From contig NZ_CP135162.1 in the NCBI RefSeq assembly GCF_001940165.2, positions 423,501-487,500 on the forward strand: a stretch of DNA of 64,000 nt. Direction: 5' to 3'. The position numbers and the translations under genes are program-made. The stretch comes from Roseburia sp. 831b (GTDB lineage Bacteria; Bacillota; Clostridia; Lachnospirales; Lachnospiraceae). Positions 9,335 to 17,837 of the stretch are shown one piece after another. Position 1 is the stretch's first letter. Every line of letters starts with the position of its first letter. Under the pieces are notes generated by a model that made no database searches, was not told where the DNA came from, and worked only from the letters and a program-made list of their open reading frames with translations.

Positions 9335-10799
9335 CGCGTTCCTGAATAAAGGTGATAAGATCCTGCATTTTGTCAGAAATTCCATCTAAGATTTCAGAGT
9401 TCGAGGATTCGGATTCAATGGTTTCTGTCGCGTGCGCAGAAAGTTCTTCTGTGACAGCGGAGATGGTCTGAACAGAATCGACGATAACCTGGTTAGCTTC
9501 CTTTAATGTCTGTGCACTTTCTGCCAAGTGTTCTACGTGTTGCTGAATGGAATTGGTATGTTCTTTAATCTGGGAAAAATTCTTAGCAGTGTTTTCAACG
9601 CTTTCTTTTTCACAGGAGATTCCGGTAATCATTGTGCCGATGACGGATACCACTTCTTTGATTGCGGAGGTCACGTTTTCAATCAATTCCGTAATCTGAA
9701 CGGTGGCATCTTTGGTACGGGTAGACATCTGTGTAATCTCTGTGGCAACAACGGCAAATCCTTTTCCGGCTTCCCCGGCACGTGCAGCCTCGATGCTTGC
9801 ATTTAAGGCAAGAAGGCTTGTCTGGGAGGTAATGTCGTCGATCAATTCTACAATGGTGTGCATCTCATCCATGTATCCGTCTAAGGTATTTAGCTTTGTG
9901 GCGGCAAGTTCGCTGTTAGAAACAGAAGTGTCAACCTGTTTGACCAATGCGTCCATGGCTTCATTTCCAGCTGATACGATGGAAAGCGTCTGCTCCATAT
10001 TCTGCTCGATGGAGGTGGAAACAGATTCCACAATCTGCGTTTTTTCCTGAATGGATTTCGACTGGAGTGCCTGCTCCTGTACGGCATTTGCGGTATCGGA
10101 CGCTCCGTTTGCAACCTCCTGCATGGCGTAGAGTGTATTTTTCGAGGAATCATTTAAGGTGGATAATTGCTTAGAAATATTGTTAATTTCTGCATTGATA
10201 TGTTCGGATAATGTGGATAAATCGGTAAAAAGCTGCTGTGTCTTTGCTTCGGATTCCCTGGAGTCATCCAGTTTCTGTGTCAGGTTCAGGTTCAGTGTCT
10301 TGGAAGTATAGTAAGAAAAGAAACCGACAATCAACATAATGGTAATCTGAATGATAGCGGAATCTGCACTGGTATATCCAAATTTTCCGGTATTAGCACC
10401 CAGAATAATCAGGACAATATTTTCCAAAACGGCACCAATATTAATGAGAATAGAATATCTGGTATCGTTGTACACAGAGATGACGAGAATCATCGGAATG
10501 ACAAATAAAAATACGAGGTTATTCGTGGAAGTAAAGATGGAAAATGTGTAAAAAACAGCAAAACCAATGCTGCAAAAATGCTTGATTTTAGGCGTTTCAA
10601 AATCTTTCTTCCAAAAATAAATTTCGGCTGCGACAGGACCAAAACCAAGAATGAGTGCGATTATAAAAAAGGAAAATGGCTGTGTGCCGGACAGTGCCTG
10701 AAGCAGGAAAAAAATAAGCATGATGATGACATTGCATGCATGTGCATATAAAACAGTTGTGTTGTTTCGCTCCAAATCGGTTTGATATCTTTTTTTCAT
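9327..10799 (-). CDS. Methyl-accepting chemotaxis protein without a periplasmic sensor domain
   Basis: A 490-residue chemoreceptor-type protein. Residues about 20-170 contain six hydrophobic segments with only short loops, so there is no classical extracellular ligand domain. The rest is a long coiled-coil signalling domain whose tip carries the receptor hallmark [22 protein letters not shown] followed by EITQMSTRT. Such proteins couple to CheW/CheA to steer flagellar rotation. With only a membrane-embedded N-terminal part, it may sense membrane or energy state or a small hydrophobic signal (inference). No other chemotaxis gene is nearby. An AGAGG ribosome site precedes the ATG at 10799. It supports a motile organism. 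Confidence 0.93.
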   Translation of the reverse strand: MKKRYQTDLERNNTTVLYAHACNVIIMLIFFLLQALSGTQPFSFFIIALILGFGPVAAEIYFWKKDFETPKIKHFCSIGFAVFYTFSIFTSTNNLVFLFVIPMILVISVYNDTRYSILINIGAVLENIVLIILGANTGKFGYTSADSAIIQITIMLIVGFFSYYTSKTLNLNLTQKLDDSRESEAKTQQLFTDLSTLSEHINAEINNISKQLSTLNDSSKNTLYAMQEVANGASDTANAVQEQALQSKSIQEKTQIVESVSTSIEQNMEQTLSIVSAGNEAMDALVKQVDTSVSNSELAATKLNTLDGYMDEMHTIVELIDDITSQTSLLALNASIEAARAGEAGKGFAVVATEITQMSTRTKDATVQITELIENVTSAIKEVVSVIGTMITGISCEKESVENTAKNFSQIKEHTNSIQQHVEHLAESAQTLKEANQVIVDSVQTISAVTEELSAHATETIESESSNSEILDGISDKMQDLITFIQERES

Positions 10800-10869
10800 G
10801 ATGTCCTCTTTTCTACACGGAAAAAGGGTGGTGGAAAAATCCGTGTGTATCCCTAAAATTTACAAAAAT

Positions 10870-10917
10870 ACTCTTATTTCTTATTTTATATGGTTCGTTT
10901 TTAAATGCAATAAGAGT
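10870..10917 (-). promoter_or_regulatory. Putative promoter of the chemoreceptor gene flanked by a palindrome
   Basis: On the minus strand TTGCAT (10910-10905) and TAAAAT (10888-10883), 16 bases apart, form a plausible promoter. It is bracketed by a perfect 9-bp inverted repeat, ACTCTTATT (10870-10878) with AATAAGAGT (10909-10917). A further 7-bp stem, ACACGGA/TCCGTGT (10815-10821 and 10840-10846), lies in the leader. No convincing flagellar sigma-28 promoter was found. Confidence 0.4.
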
Positions 10918-10972
10918 GGAAAAAACGGATGGAATATCGCAGAAAACAGGCTGATGTAAGACAGAATCTGGC

Positions 10973-11001
10973 TTGCAGCTCAAAAGACATTGCGTTATAG
11001 T
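10973..11001 (+). promoter_or_regulatory. Promoter of the monooxygenase-like/GH113 unit
   Basis: A -35 TTGCAG (10973-10978), 17-base spacer and -10 TATAGT (10996-11001) lie 65 bases upstream of the first gene of the mannan region. Confidence 0.65.
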
Positions 11002-11066
11002 GATTAGGGCAGTTTTCCAAAAAAGGGTGCTGTGGTTTCGATTTTACCGATAAAGGAGCAAGGGAA

Positions 11067-11375
11067 ATGAAAAAACAGGAAAGTCTATTGTTACATGTGA
11101 AATATCAGGCGAAACCGGGAAGGAGAGAAGCCTTTTTAAAAGAGATTTTGGAATCCGGTATTTTAGAACAGATTCAAAAGGAAGATGGATATCTTGGTTA
11201 TGCGTATTATTGTGATGTCGTCCATCCGGATGGGATTCTTCTGGTAGAGGAATGGGAGTCGAAAGCAAAGCAGGAGAAACATCTTTTGACACCACACATG
11301 ATGGAACTGAAAAAAATCAAAGAACACTATATAGCGGATACTGTTGTCCGGGAAATGAAAATAAGCGAGGAGTAA
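11067..11375 (+). CDS. ABM-domain protein (antibiotic biosynthesis monooxygenase-like)
   Basis: A 102-residue protein with the ferredoxin-like ABM/YgiN fold pattern: an N-terminal strand LLLHVKYQAKPGRREAFLKEI, then GYLGYAYYCDVVHPDGILLVEEWES, then the helix of HLLTPHMMELKKI. Members dimerise and act as cofactor-free oxygenases or in small-molecule binding. In an anaerobe, oxygenase activity is unlikely. The start at 11067 follows AAGGAGCAAGGGA. It ends 3 bases before the GH113 gene and should be co-transcribed with it, but a role in mannan use is not evident. Confidence 0.8.
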   Translation: MKKQESLLLHVKYQAKPGRREAFLKEILESGILEQIQKEDGYLGYAYYCDVVHPDGILLVEEWESKAKQEKHLLTPHMMELKKIKEHYIADTVVREMKISEE

Positions 11376-11378
11376 GAG

Positions 11379-12308
11379 ATGGAGTATATTTGTGGTTTTA
11401 CATTTGCACCATTTTGTGGAGCAGGTGTATTAAAGGAGGCGTCAGCCAAAGAAAGTTTAAAAGAAATGAAAGAGAGAACAGGTGCCAATTTTGTGATTTT
11501 TGCACCGGGTGGTGTACAAAAGACAGCTCATTCAGAAGAAATCTGTTACACCTCGAAGGATACGATGACAGACGAAGAACTGATTTCGATGATTAAGTAT
11601 GCAAAAGAATTAGGACTTGGGGTAGCATTAAAACCAACGGTAAACTGCAAGGATGGAACATGGAGAGCGTTTGTGAGCTTTTTCGACCATGATGTTGTCT
11701 GTGAGCCAAAGTGGGGAAACTGGTTTGAGTCCTACACAAAATTCCAGTTACATTATGCAAAGATTGCACAGGAACATGGATGCGAAATGTTTATCGCCGG
11801 ATGCGAGATGGTGATGACAGAACACAGAGAGCAGGAGTGGAGAACACTGATTCGCGCAATAAAAAACGTGTATCATGGACTTGTTTCCTATAACACCGAC
11901 AAGTATCAGGAAAGTTATGTAAACTGGTGGGATGAGGTGGATGTGATTTCCTCTAGCGGTTATTATCCGATTGACGATTGGGAAAATCAGTTAGACCGTA
12001 TTGAAAAGGTAGTTGAAACATACCAAAAGCCATTCTTTTTTGCGGAGGCAGGATGCATGTCTGTCGAAAAATCAAATCTTGTGCCGAATAACTGGGAAGT
12101 AAGGGGAGAAGTAGACCTGATGGGACAGCGTGACTGGTACGAGGCGATGTTATCCGCAGCGCAGAAGAGAAGCTGGCTAAAAGGAGTGGCGTTCTGGTCC
12201 TGGAATGCAAAGCTCCCTTCCGTAGAGGAGGCAAGGGAAATGGGGGACTACGAAGTCTACGGAAAACCGGCAGAACAGGTGATAAACCAGTATTTTACTA
12301 GGAGATAG
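11379..12308 (+). CDS. GH113 beta-mannanase-like glycoside hydrolase
   Basis: A 309-residue TIM-barrel hydrolase of the GH113 type, which cleaves beta-1,4-mannan backbones or manno-oligosaccharides. The likely acid/base is Glu143 in AGCEM and the likely nucleophile Glu223 in FFFAEAGC; family-like segments include SSSGYYPI and GVAFWSWNAK. There is no signal peptide, so it acts inside the cell on imported oligosaccharides. This matches the intracellular GH113 of the Roseburia intestinalis mannan locus, where a separate secreted GH26 starts degradation. Co-transcribed with the preceding ABM gene; it lies upstream of the phosphomutase unit, which has its own promoter. Confidence 0.88.
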   Translation: MEYICGFTFAPFCGAGVLKEASAKESLKEMKERTGANFVIFAPGGVQKTAHSEEICYTSKDTMTDEELISMIKYAKELGLGVALKPTVNCKDGTWRAFVSFFDHDVVCEPKWGNWFESYTKFQLHYAKIAQEHGCEMFIAGCEMVMTEHREQEWRTLIRAIKNVYHGLVSYNTDKYQESYVNWWDEVDVISSSGYYPIDDWENQLDRIEKVVETYQKPFFFAEAGCMSVEKSNLVPNNWEVRGEVDLMGQRDWYEAMLSAAQKRSWLKGVAFWSWNAKLPSVEEAREMGDYEVYGKPAEQVINQYFTRR

Positions 12309-12357
12309 TCATGCCTATCTTAAAAATAACTAAAAATTAATCTCAAAATAAAATAAT

Positions 12358-12400
12358 TTAGCTAAAATAAGTTTACATTTAACTAAAAATGATTTATACT
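12358..12400 (+). promoter_or_regulatory. Promoter and candidate operator of the phosphomutase/GH36/LacI unit
   Basis: A -35 TTTACA (12372-12377), 17-base spacer and -10 TATACT (12395-12400). Just upstream is the perfect palindrome TTTAGCTAAA (12358-12367), with AACTAAAAA inside the spacer. Related AGCTAAAA repeats precede the transporter unit, suggesting a shared operator. Bases 12309-12357 hold only AT-rich sequence. Confidence 0.6.
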
Positions 12401-12462
12401 TTTGGTAGTAAGGTTAGAAACAGGCTAATAAATAAAAGATGAAATGAGATAGGAGAATTGCG

Positions 12463-14184
12463 ATGGATTACATGGAAACATACAAAGAATGGTGTACAGA
12501 CCCATATTTTTCAGAGGAGACAAGAAAAGAATTAGAGGCGATAAAAGAGAACAAGGATGAGATTGAAGACCGTTTTTATCGTCAGTTAGAATTTGGAACC
12601 GGTGGACTCAGGGGCGTGATTGGTGCAGGTACCAACCGTATGAATATCTACACAGTGCGCCAGGCAACACAAGGACTTGCCAACTACATTTTGTCTCAGA
12701 ATGGACAGGATAAGGGTGTTGCAATCGCACACGATTCCAGAATTATGTCACCGGAATTTGCAATGGAAGCTGCACTTTGCCTGAATGCAAATGGAATTAA
12801 GGCGTATGTCTTTGACAGCCTTCGTCCAACACCGGAACTTTCTTTTGCAGTGCGTGAGTTAGGATGCATTTCCGGAATTGTAATTACAGCAAGCCATAAC
12901 CCTAGAGAATATAATGGATATAAAGTATACTGGGAGGACGGTGCACAGATTACACCACCTCACGATAAGAATATTTTAGCAGAAGTTGCAAAAGTAACCT
13001 CTTTTTCCCAGGTAAAGACCATGGAGAAAGCGGAAGCTGTTGAAAAAGGACTTTTCCATACAATTGGAAAAGAAATCGATGACCGTTACATGGAAGAGTT
13101 GAAAAAACAGTCCATTCACCCGGAAATCATCAAAGAGATGGCAAAAGACATTAAGATTGTTTACACACCATTACATGGAACAGGAAATCTTCCGGTACGC
13201 CGTGTCTTAAAGGAACTTGGATTTGAAAATGTTTATGTGGTAAAAGAGCAGGAACTTCCAGATGGAAATTTCCCGACCGTTGCATATCCAAATCCAGAAT
13301 CACCAAAAGCATTTGAACTTGCATTGAAGCTTGCAAAAGAAGTGGATGCAGATATTGTGCTTGCCACAGACCCGGATGCAGACAGACTGGGTGTTTACTG
13401 CAAGGATACCAAGACCGGTGAGTATGTAACCTTTACCGGAAATATGTCCGGTATGCTGATTGCGGAGTATATCTTAAGAGAGAGAACTGCAACCAAGACT
13501 ATGCCAAAGAATCCGGCACTGGTTGAGACCATTGTAACAACCGACATGGCAAAAGCGATGGCAGCTTCTTATGGTGTGGCATTGATTGAAGTTTTGACCG
13601 GATTCAAATATATCGGAGAGCAGATTAAATTCTTTGAACAGAATCATTCTCACAACTATGTGTTTGGATTAGAGGAAAGCTACGGATGCCTTGCAGGAAC
13701 TTATGCAAGAGATAAGGATGCATGCGTGGCTGTTATGATGCTTTGTGAGGTTGCATCCTGGTGCAAGAAAAATGGAAAGACACTTTGGGATGCCATGATT
13801 GATTTATATGAGAAATATGGCTATTACAGAGAAGGTCTTGCAACCATGACATTAAAAGGAATTGATGGTGCGGCACAGATTCAGAACATGATGAGCAGCA
13901 TGAGAGAAAATCCAAAGAGCACCTTAGGCGGATTTGAAGTGCTTGCAGTGCGTGATTACAAAGAAGATACCAGAAAAGATTTAAAGACCGGGGAAGTGAC
14001 AAAGACAGGACTTCCAATATCGAACGTTCTTTATTATGAACTGAGTGATCAGGCATGGTGCTGTGTGCGTCCATCCGGAACAGAGCCAAAGATTAAATTC
14101 TACTTTGGTGTAAAAGGAAGCTCACTTTCCGATGCAGAAAAGAAGTTAGAAGTTTTAAAAGAAGATTTGATGCAGATGGCATAG
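12463..14184 (+). CDS. Phosphohexomutase (phosphomannomutase/phosphoglucomutase type)
   Basis: A 573-residue alpha-D-phosphohexomutase. The phosphoserine loop is TASHNP (Ser144), the magnesium loop is ATDPDADRLG, the sugar loop is EESYG, and the C-terminal phosphate-binding loop is RPSGTEPKIKF. In this locus it would convert Man-1-P made by the GH130 phosphorylases to Man-6-P, and Glc-1-P to Glc-6-P. The gene is the first of a unit with the GH36 gene (22-base gap) and then the LacI gene. The start is the ATG at 12463 after AGGAG. It is cytoplasmic, with all key motifs present. Confidence 0.93.
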   Translation: MDYMETYKEWCTDPYFSEETRKELEAIKENKDEIEDRFYRQLEFGTGGLRGVIGAGTNRMNIYTVRQATQGLANYILSQNGQDKGVAIAHDSRIMSPEFAMEAALCLNANGIKAYVFDSLRPTPELSFAVRELGCISGIVITASHNPREYNGYKVYWEDGAQITPPHDKNILAEVAKVTSFSQVKTMEKAEAVEKGLFHTIGKEIDDRYMEELKKQSIHPEIIKEMAKDIKIVYTPLHGTGNLPVRRVLKELGFENVYVVKEQELPDGNFPTVAYPNPESPKAFELALKLAKEVDADIVLATDPDADRLGVYCKDTKTGEYVTFTGNMSGMLIAEYILRERTATKTMPKNPALVETIVTTDMAKAMAASYGVALIEVLTGFKYIGEQIKFFEQNHSHNYVFGLEESYGCLAGTYARDKDACVAVMMLCEVASWCKKNGKTLWDAMIDLYEKYGYYREGLATMTLKGIDGAAQIQNMMSSMRENPKSTLGGFEVLAVRDYKEDTRKDLKTGEVTKTGLPISNVLYYELSDQAWCCVRPSGTEPKIKFYFGVKGSSLSDAEKKLEVLKEDLMQMA

Positions 14185-14206
14185 AAATTTTTTTGGGGGA
14201 AAAAGC

Positions 14207-16402
14207 ATGAATATTTTATTCGATGATGAAAAAAAGATTTTTAAAATAGATACCGAACACACAAGTTATGTGATAGCGGTTACGGATGAAGAAGGATTTT
14301 TAGGTCACGTTTATTATGGAACAAAGATTTCAGATATGGATGTAAACTATCTGCTTCGCACGGAGGAAAATCCGTTTGTTCCATCTAAAAATAACCGTGA
14401 CAGAAGTTCTTTTTTGGATACGTTTCCAATGGAATATCCTGGAAATGGTGTCGGAGATTACAGAGAGAGTGCAATTGCAGTAAAAGACGGAAATGGTCAT
14501 TCTGCTGTGATGCCGCTATATCGTTCTTACAACATAACTCCAGGAAAAGCAAAGATACCAGGACTTCCGGCTGCGTTTGCAAAAGAAGGAGAATGTCTTT
14601 CACTGGAAATTGTGTTATACGATGAGGTGCTTTCCTTAGAGGTTACGCTTGTATACACGATTTATGCAGGTTCTGATGTGATGACACGAAGCACAAAGGT
14701 CACAAACCGCTCCAAACAGGAGATTACATTGACAAAAGTAATGTCCGCATCCATTGACATGGATGCAGAAGACTATGAGATGCTGTCCTTGCATGGTTCC
14801 TGGGCGAGAGAACGTCAGATAGAGCAAAGACCAATCGGATACGGAAAACAGTCAGTAGGTTCCACAAGAGGGGAATCCTCCCACCAGGAACATCCATTTG
14901 TTGCATTGGTTTCCAAAGGAGCAACACAGGAAAGCGGCAGAGTTTACGGAATGCATTTTGTCTATTCCGGTAATTTCTTAGCCCAGGTGGAGAAAAACCA
15001 GTTTGATTCCCTGCGCATGATGATGGGAATCCACCCACAGGATTTTGCATGGAAATTAGGAGAAAATGAAACGTTTTATGCACCGGAGGCAGTGCTTGTT
15101 TATTCTGACCAGGGACTTGGTGCGATGACAAGAAATCTCCATGACTTTTACCGGAATCATATGATTCGCAGTCCTTACAAGAATAAGAAACGTCCAATTT
15201 TAATCAACAACTGGGAAGCTACTTATTTCGATTTTGATACAGAAAAACTGATTGCGATTGCAAAAGAAGCAAAAAAATGCGGCATTGAGATGCTGGTTAT
15301 GGATGATGGCTGGTTTGGCCACCGAAATGACGACAACACCAGCCTGGGTGACTGGCAGGTGAATGAGAATAAAATAAAAGGTGGATTAAAACACCTGGTG
15401 GATGAGGTAAATAGGATTGGCCTTGCCTTTGGTATCTGGTTTGAGCCGGAAATGATTTCGCCGGATTCCAATCTGTATCAGAAACATTCAGACTGGGCGA
15501 TTGCGCTGCCAAATCGTACACCATGCCGTTCCAGAAATCAGTATGTCTTAGACCTCTCCAGAAAAGAGGTAAGGGATTACGTCTACGAAGCGGTTGCATC
15601 TGTTTTACGAAGCGCCAACATCGCTTATGTAAAATGGGATATGAACCGTCAGCTGACAGATTTGGGCAGCAATTTCTTAGACGCAGATCATCAGGGAGAA
15701 TTGATGCATCGTTATGTTTTGGGTGTTTATGAGTTACAGGAACGCCTGATTACAGAATTCCCGGAACTTTTATTGGAAAATTGTTCCGGAGGTGGTGCAA
15801 GATTCGACCCAGGTATGTTATACTATAGTCCGCAGATTTGGTGCTCCGATGATACAGACGCAATCGAGCGATTGAAAATCCAAGAAGGTACCGCGCTTAT
15901 TTACCCACTTTCCACGATGGGAGCGCATGTTTCCGACTGCCCGAACCATACAGTAGGACGTGTGACACCGTTTGAGACAAGAGGAAATGTGGCGTTAGCA
16001 GGAACGTTTGGCTATGAGCTTGACATTACCAAGATTCCAGAAGAAGACCGCAATATGATTCCGAAACAGACCGCAATGTACCACAAATACAACGATCTTG
16101 TAAGGGAAGGCGATTATTACCGGATTGCATCCTATTCCAGCAATCATGAATATGACTGCTATGAGGTTGTCTCCAAAGATAAAAAGGAAGCATTGGTTAC
16201 ATTTGTGCAGGTTTTGAATCGTCCAAATTGCCATAGCCGCAGAATCCGCTTACAGGGATTGGATGAAAAAGTGCGCTATCAGATAGAAGGAATCGAGGGC
16301 AGTTTCTATGGAGATACCCTGATGCATGCCGGTGTGAAGATACCGAATATGTGGGGAGACTTCCAGTCTGTACTGCTCCACTTAAAAGAGGCAGAAAATT
16401 AG
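14207..16402 (+). CDS. GH36 alpha-galactosidase
   Basis: A 731-residue GH36 enzyme that removes alpha-1,6-galactose from galactomanno-oligosaccharides. It has an N-terminal beta-sandwich (to about 330), a TIM barrel and a C-terminal sheet domain. The predicted nucleophile is Asp478 in KWDMNR and the acid/base Asp548 in CSDDTD. Other family motifs are LVMDDGWFG and FGIWFEPEM. There is no signal peptide, so it works in the cytoplasm after import. It lies between the phosphomutase and LacI genes in the same direction. No lesion is seen. Confidence 0.95.
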   Translation: MNILFDDEKKIFKIDTEHTSYVIAVTDEEGFLGHVYYGTKISDMDVNYLLRTEENPFVPSKNNRDRSSFLDTFPMEYPGNGVGDYRESAIAVKDGNGHSAVMPLYRSYNITPGKAKIPGLPAAFAKEGECLSLEIVLYDEVLSLEVTLVYTIYAGSDVMTRSTKVTNRSKQEITLTKVMSASIDMDAEDYEMLSLHGSWARERQIEQRPIGYGKQSVGSTRGESSHQEHPFVALVSKGATQESGRVYGMHFVYSGNFLAQVEKNQFDSLRMMMGIHPQDFAWKLGENETFYAPEAVLVYSDQGLGAMTRNLHDFYRNHMIRSPYKNKKRPILINNWEATYFDFDTEKLIAIAKEAKKCGIEMLVMDDGWFGHRNDDNTSLGDWQVNENKIKGGLKHLVDEVNRIGLAFGIWFEPEMISPDSNLYQKHSDWAIALPNRTPCRSRNQYVLDLSRKEVRDYVYEAVASVLRSANIAYVKWDMNRQLTDLGSNFLDADHQGELMHRYVLGVYELQERLITEFPELLLENCSGGGARFDPGMLYYSPQIWCSDDTDAIERLKIQEGTALIYPLSTMGAHVSDCPNHTVGRVTPFETRGNVALAGTFGYELDITKIPEEDRNMIPKQTAMYHKYNDLVREGDYYRIASYSSNHEYDCYEVVSKDKKEALVTFVQVLNRPNCHSRRIRLQGLDEKVRYQIEGIEGSFYGDTLMHAGVKIPNMWGDFQSVLLHLKEAEN

Positions 16403-16431
16403 GAATTTAGCAATAAATACGAGGTGTAAAA

Positions 16432-17457
16432 ATGGCGAAAGCAGTGAAGTTAGCTGATATTGCGGAACGATTATCCGTCAGTACCGTCACAGTTTCAAAG
16501 GCGCTCTCCGGGCAAAAAGGTGTCAGCGAGGAGATGCGTAAAAAGATAAAGGATCTTGCAGAAGAATTAGGATACCAGCAGCCTTCTACCAAGACAGCAA
16601 AAAAAGAAGGAAAAAGCTACAACATCGGAGTTTTGATTTCAGGAAGATATCTTGATAAATATGACTCTTTTTATTGGCAGATGTATCAGCAGGTAGCGAC
16701 CAGAGCAGTGGCAAAAGGATGCTTTACACTGATGGAATCGGTCGATGAGAAGAACGAGAAGAATGCAGGTATTCCGGCTTTGGTACAGGAGCAGAAAGCG
16801 GATGGTCTGATTGTAATAGGAAGAATGTCAGATGATTATTTAAAAATGCTGAACAAAAAAGCAAACGTTCCATTGTTATACCTTGATTTTTGTACGGAAG
16901 ACCGAAAGGCAGACGCTGTAATATCGGACAGTTATTACGGAGCATACCGCCTTACGAACTACCTGTTTGATAAAGGGCATCGCAAGATTGCCTATGTAGG
17001 AACACTCCGGGCAACGGGATCTATCATGGACCGTTACTTCGGCTATGTGAAATCCATGTTAGAGCATGGTGAAAATGTGAAAGAGGAATGGCTGTTAGAA
17101 GACCGTGATTTAGAGACAGGAATGATTGATACGGAGCTTTATATGAAGTTCCCGAAGGATATGCCGACGGCATTTGTCTGCAACTCGGATTTAACGGCAA
17201 GTTATCTGATTAAAAAACTTCGTGAAAACGGATACCGGGTTCCGGAAGATATCTCGGTTGCAGGGTATGATAATTACTTATATCCGGGACTCTGTGATAT
17301 TGCACTCACAACCTATGAGGTAGACATCAAAGAGATGGCAAGATGTGCGATTCATACGATGATTAAAAAATTAAACGGTGAAAGTTACAGACAGGGAATC
17401 AACATTGTCGAGGGACATCTGGTGATTCGGGAAAGCGTAACCAAACTGGAAAAATAG
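16432..17457 (+). CDS. LacI-family regulator of the mannan locus
   Basis: A 341-residue regulator. Residues 6-50 form the LacI helix-turn-helix (VKLADIAERLSVSTVTVSKALSGQ), followed by a periplasmic-binding-like effector domain with the typical VAGYDNYLYPGL segment near the C-terminus. It follows the GH36 gene by 29 bases and precedes the transporter promoter. It is likely to sense a manno-oligosaccharide or sugar phosphate and control the flanking units. The operator is not proven; TTTAGCTAAA-like repeats upstream of both units are candidates. Confidence 0.92.
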   Translation: MAKAVKLADIAERLSVSTVTVSKALSGQKGVSEEMRKKIKDLAEELGYQQPSTKTAKKEGKSYNIGVLISGRYLDKYDSFYWQMYQQVATRAVAKGCFTLMESVDEKNEKNAGIPALVQEQKADGLIVIGRMSDDYLKMLNKKANVPLLYLDFCTEDRKADAVISDSYYGAYRLTNYLFDKGHRKIAYVGTLRATGSIMDRYFGYVKSMLEHGENVKEEWLLEDRDLETGMIDTELYMKFPKDMPTAFVCNSDLTASYLIKKLRENGYRVPEDISVAGYDNYLYPGLCDIALTTYEVDIKEMARCAIHTMIKKLNGESYRQGINIVEGHLVIRESVTKLEK

Positions 17458-17470
17458 AACAGGAATAAGA

Positions 17471-17505
17471 AAAGACCGCAGGAGAGACATTCTTCTGCGG
17501 TCTTT
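17471..17505. terminator. Intrinsic terminator after the LacI gene
   Basis: AAAGACCGCAG (17471-17481) pairs with CTGCGGTCTTT (17495-17505), followed by CTTATG. It separates the regulator unit from the transporter unit. Confidence 0.85.
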
Positions 17506-17602
17506 CTTATGTAATAGGGAATTTCGTTCCTATTACACAAAAAATACTCCGCGAGGATTCTTTTTTTATAAAGCAGTACTATCTCACTATAATATGGTTA
17601 AA

Positions 17603-17820
17603 TAAGCTAAAAAGATAGGTTTAAAAATTAAGTTAAAATAAAGTAATAAATTAAGCTAAAAAAGAAAAAAGAAAAATTAATTATAAATATTGTATAAAAA
17701 CAGAGTGCGAATATTGTAGGTAAAGTAGAAAAGCACAAAAACAGACAGAAATCAATTGACTTAGGAGCAAAAAGGGTATATGCTAAAAACAAGCTAAAAA
17801 ACAACTTAATAAAAGCTTAA
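17603..17820 (+). promoter_or_regulatory. Promoter region of the transporter unit with repeated AGCTAAAA sites
   Basis: The 380-base gap from 17458 to 17837 holds no gene. It contains the terminator above and an AT-rich stretch with TAAGCTAAAA (17603-17612), TTAAGCTAAA (17651-17660), TGCTAAAAAC (17781-17790), AAGCTAAAAA (17791-17800) and AAAAGCTTAA (17811-17820). A promoter with -35 TTGACT (17756-17761) and -10 TATGCT (17779-17784), 17 bases apart, lies just before the last two sites. This suggests repression by a regulator bound downstream of the start point. Confidence 0.6.
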
Positions 17821-17837
17821 AGGGAGGAAGAATTACT

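Noticed and set aside
10800..10870. Sigma-28 promoter for the chemoreceptor gene
   Set aside because: A TAAA is followed at about the right distance by ACGGATTT, which matches GCCGATAA at only half of the positions.
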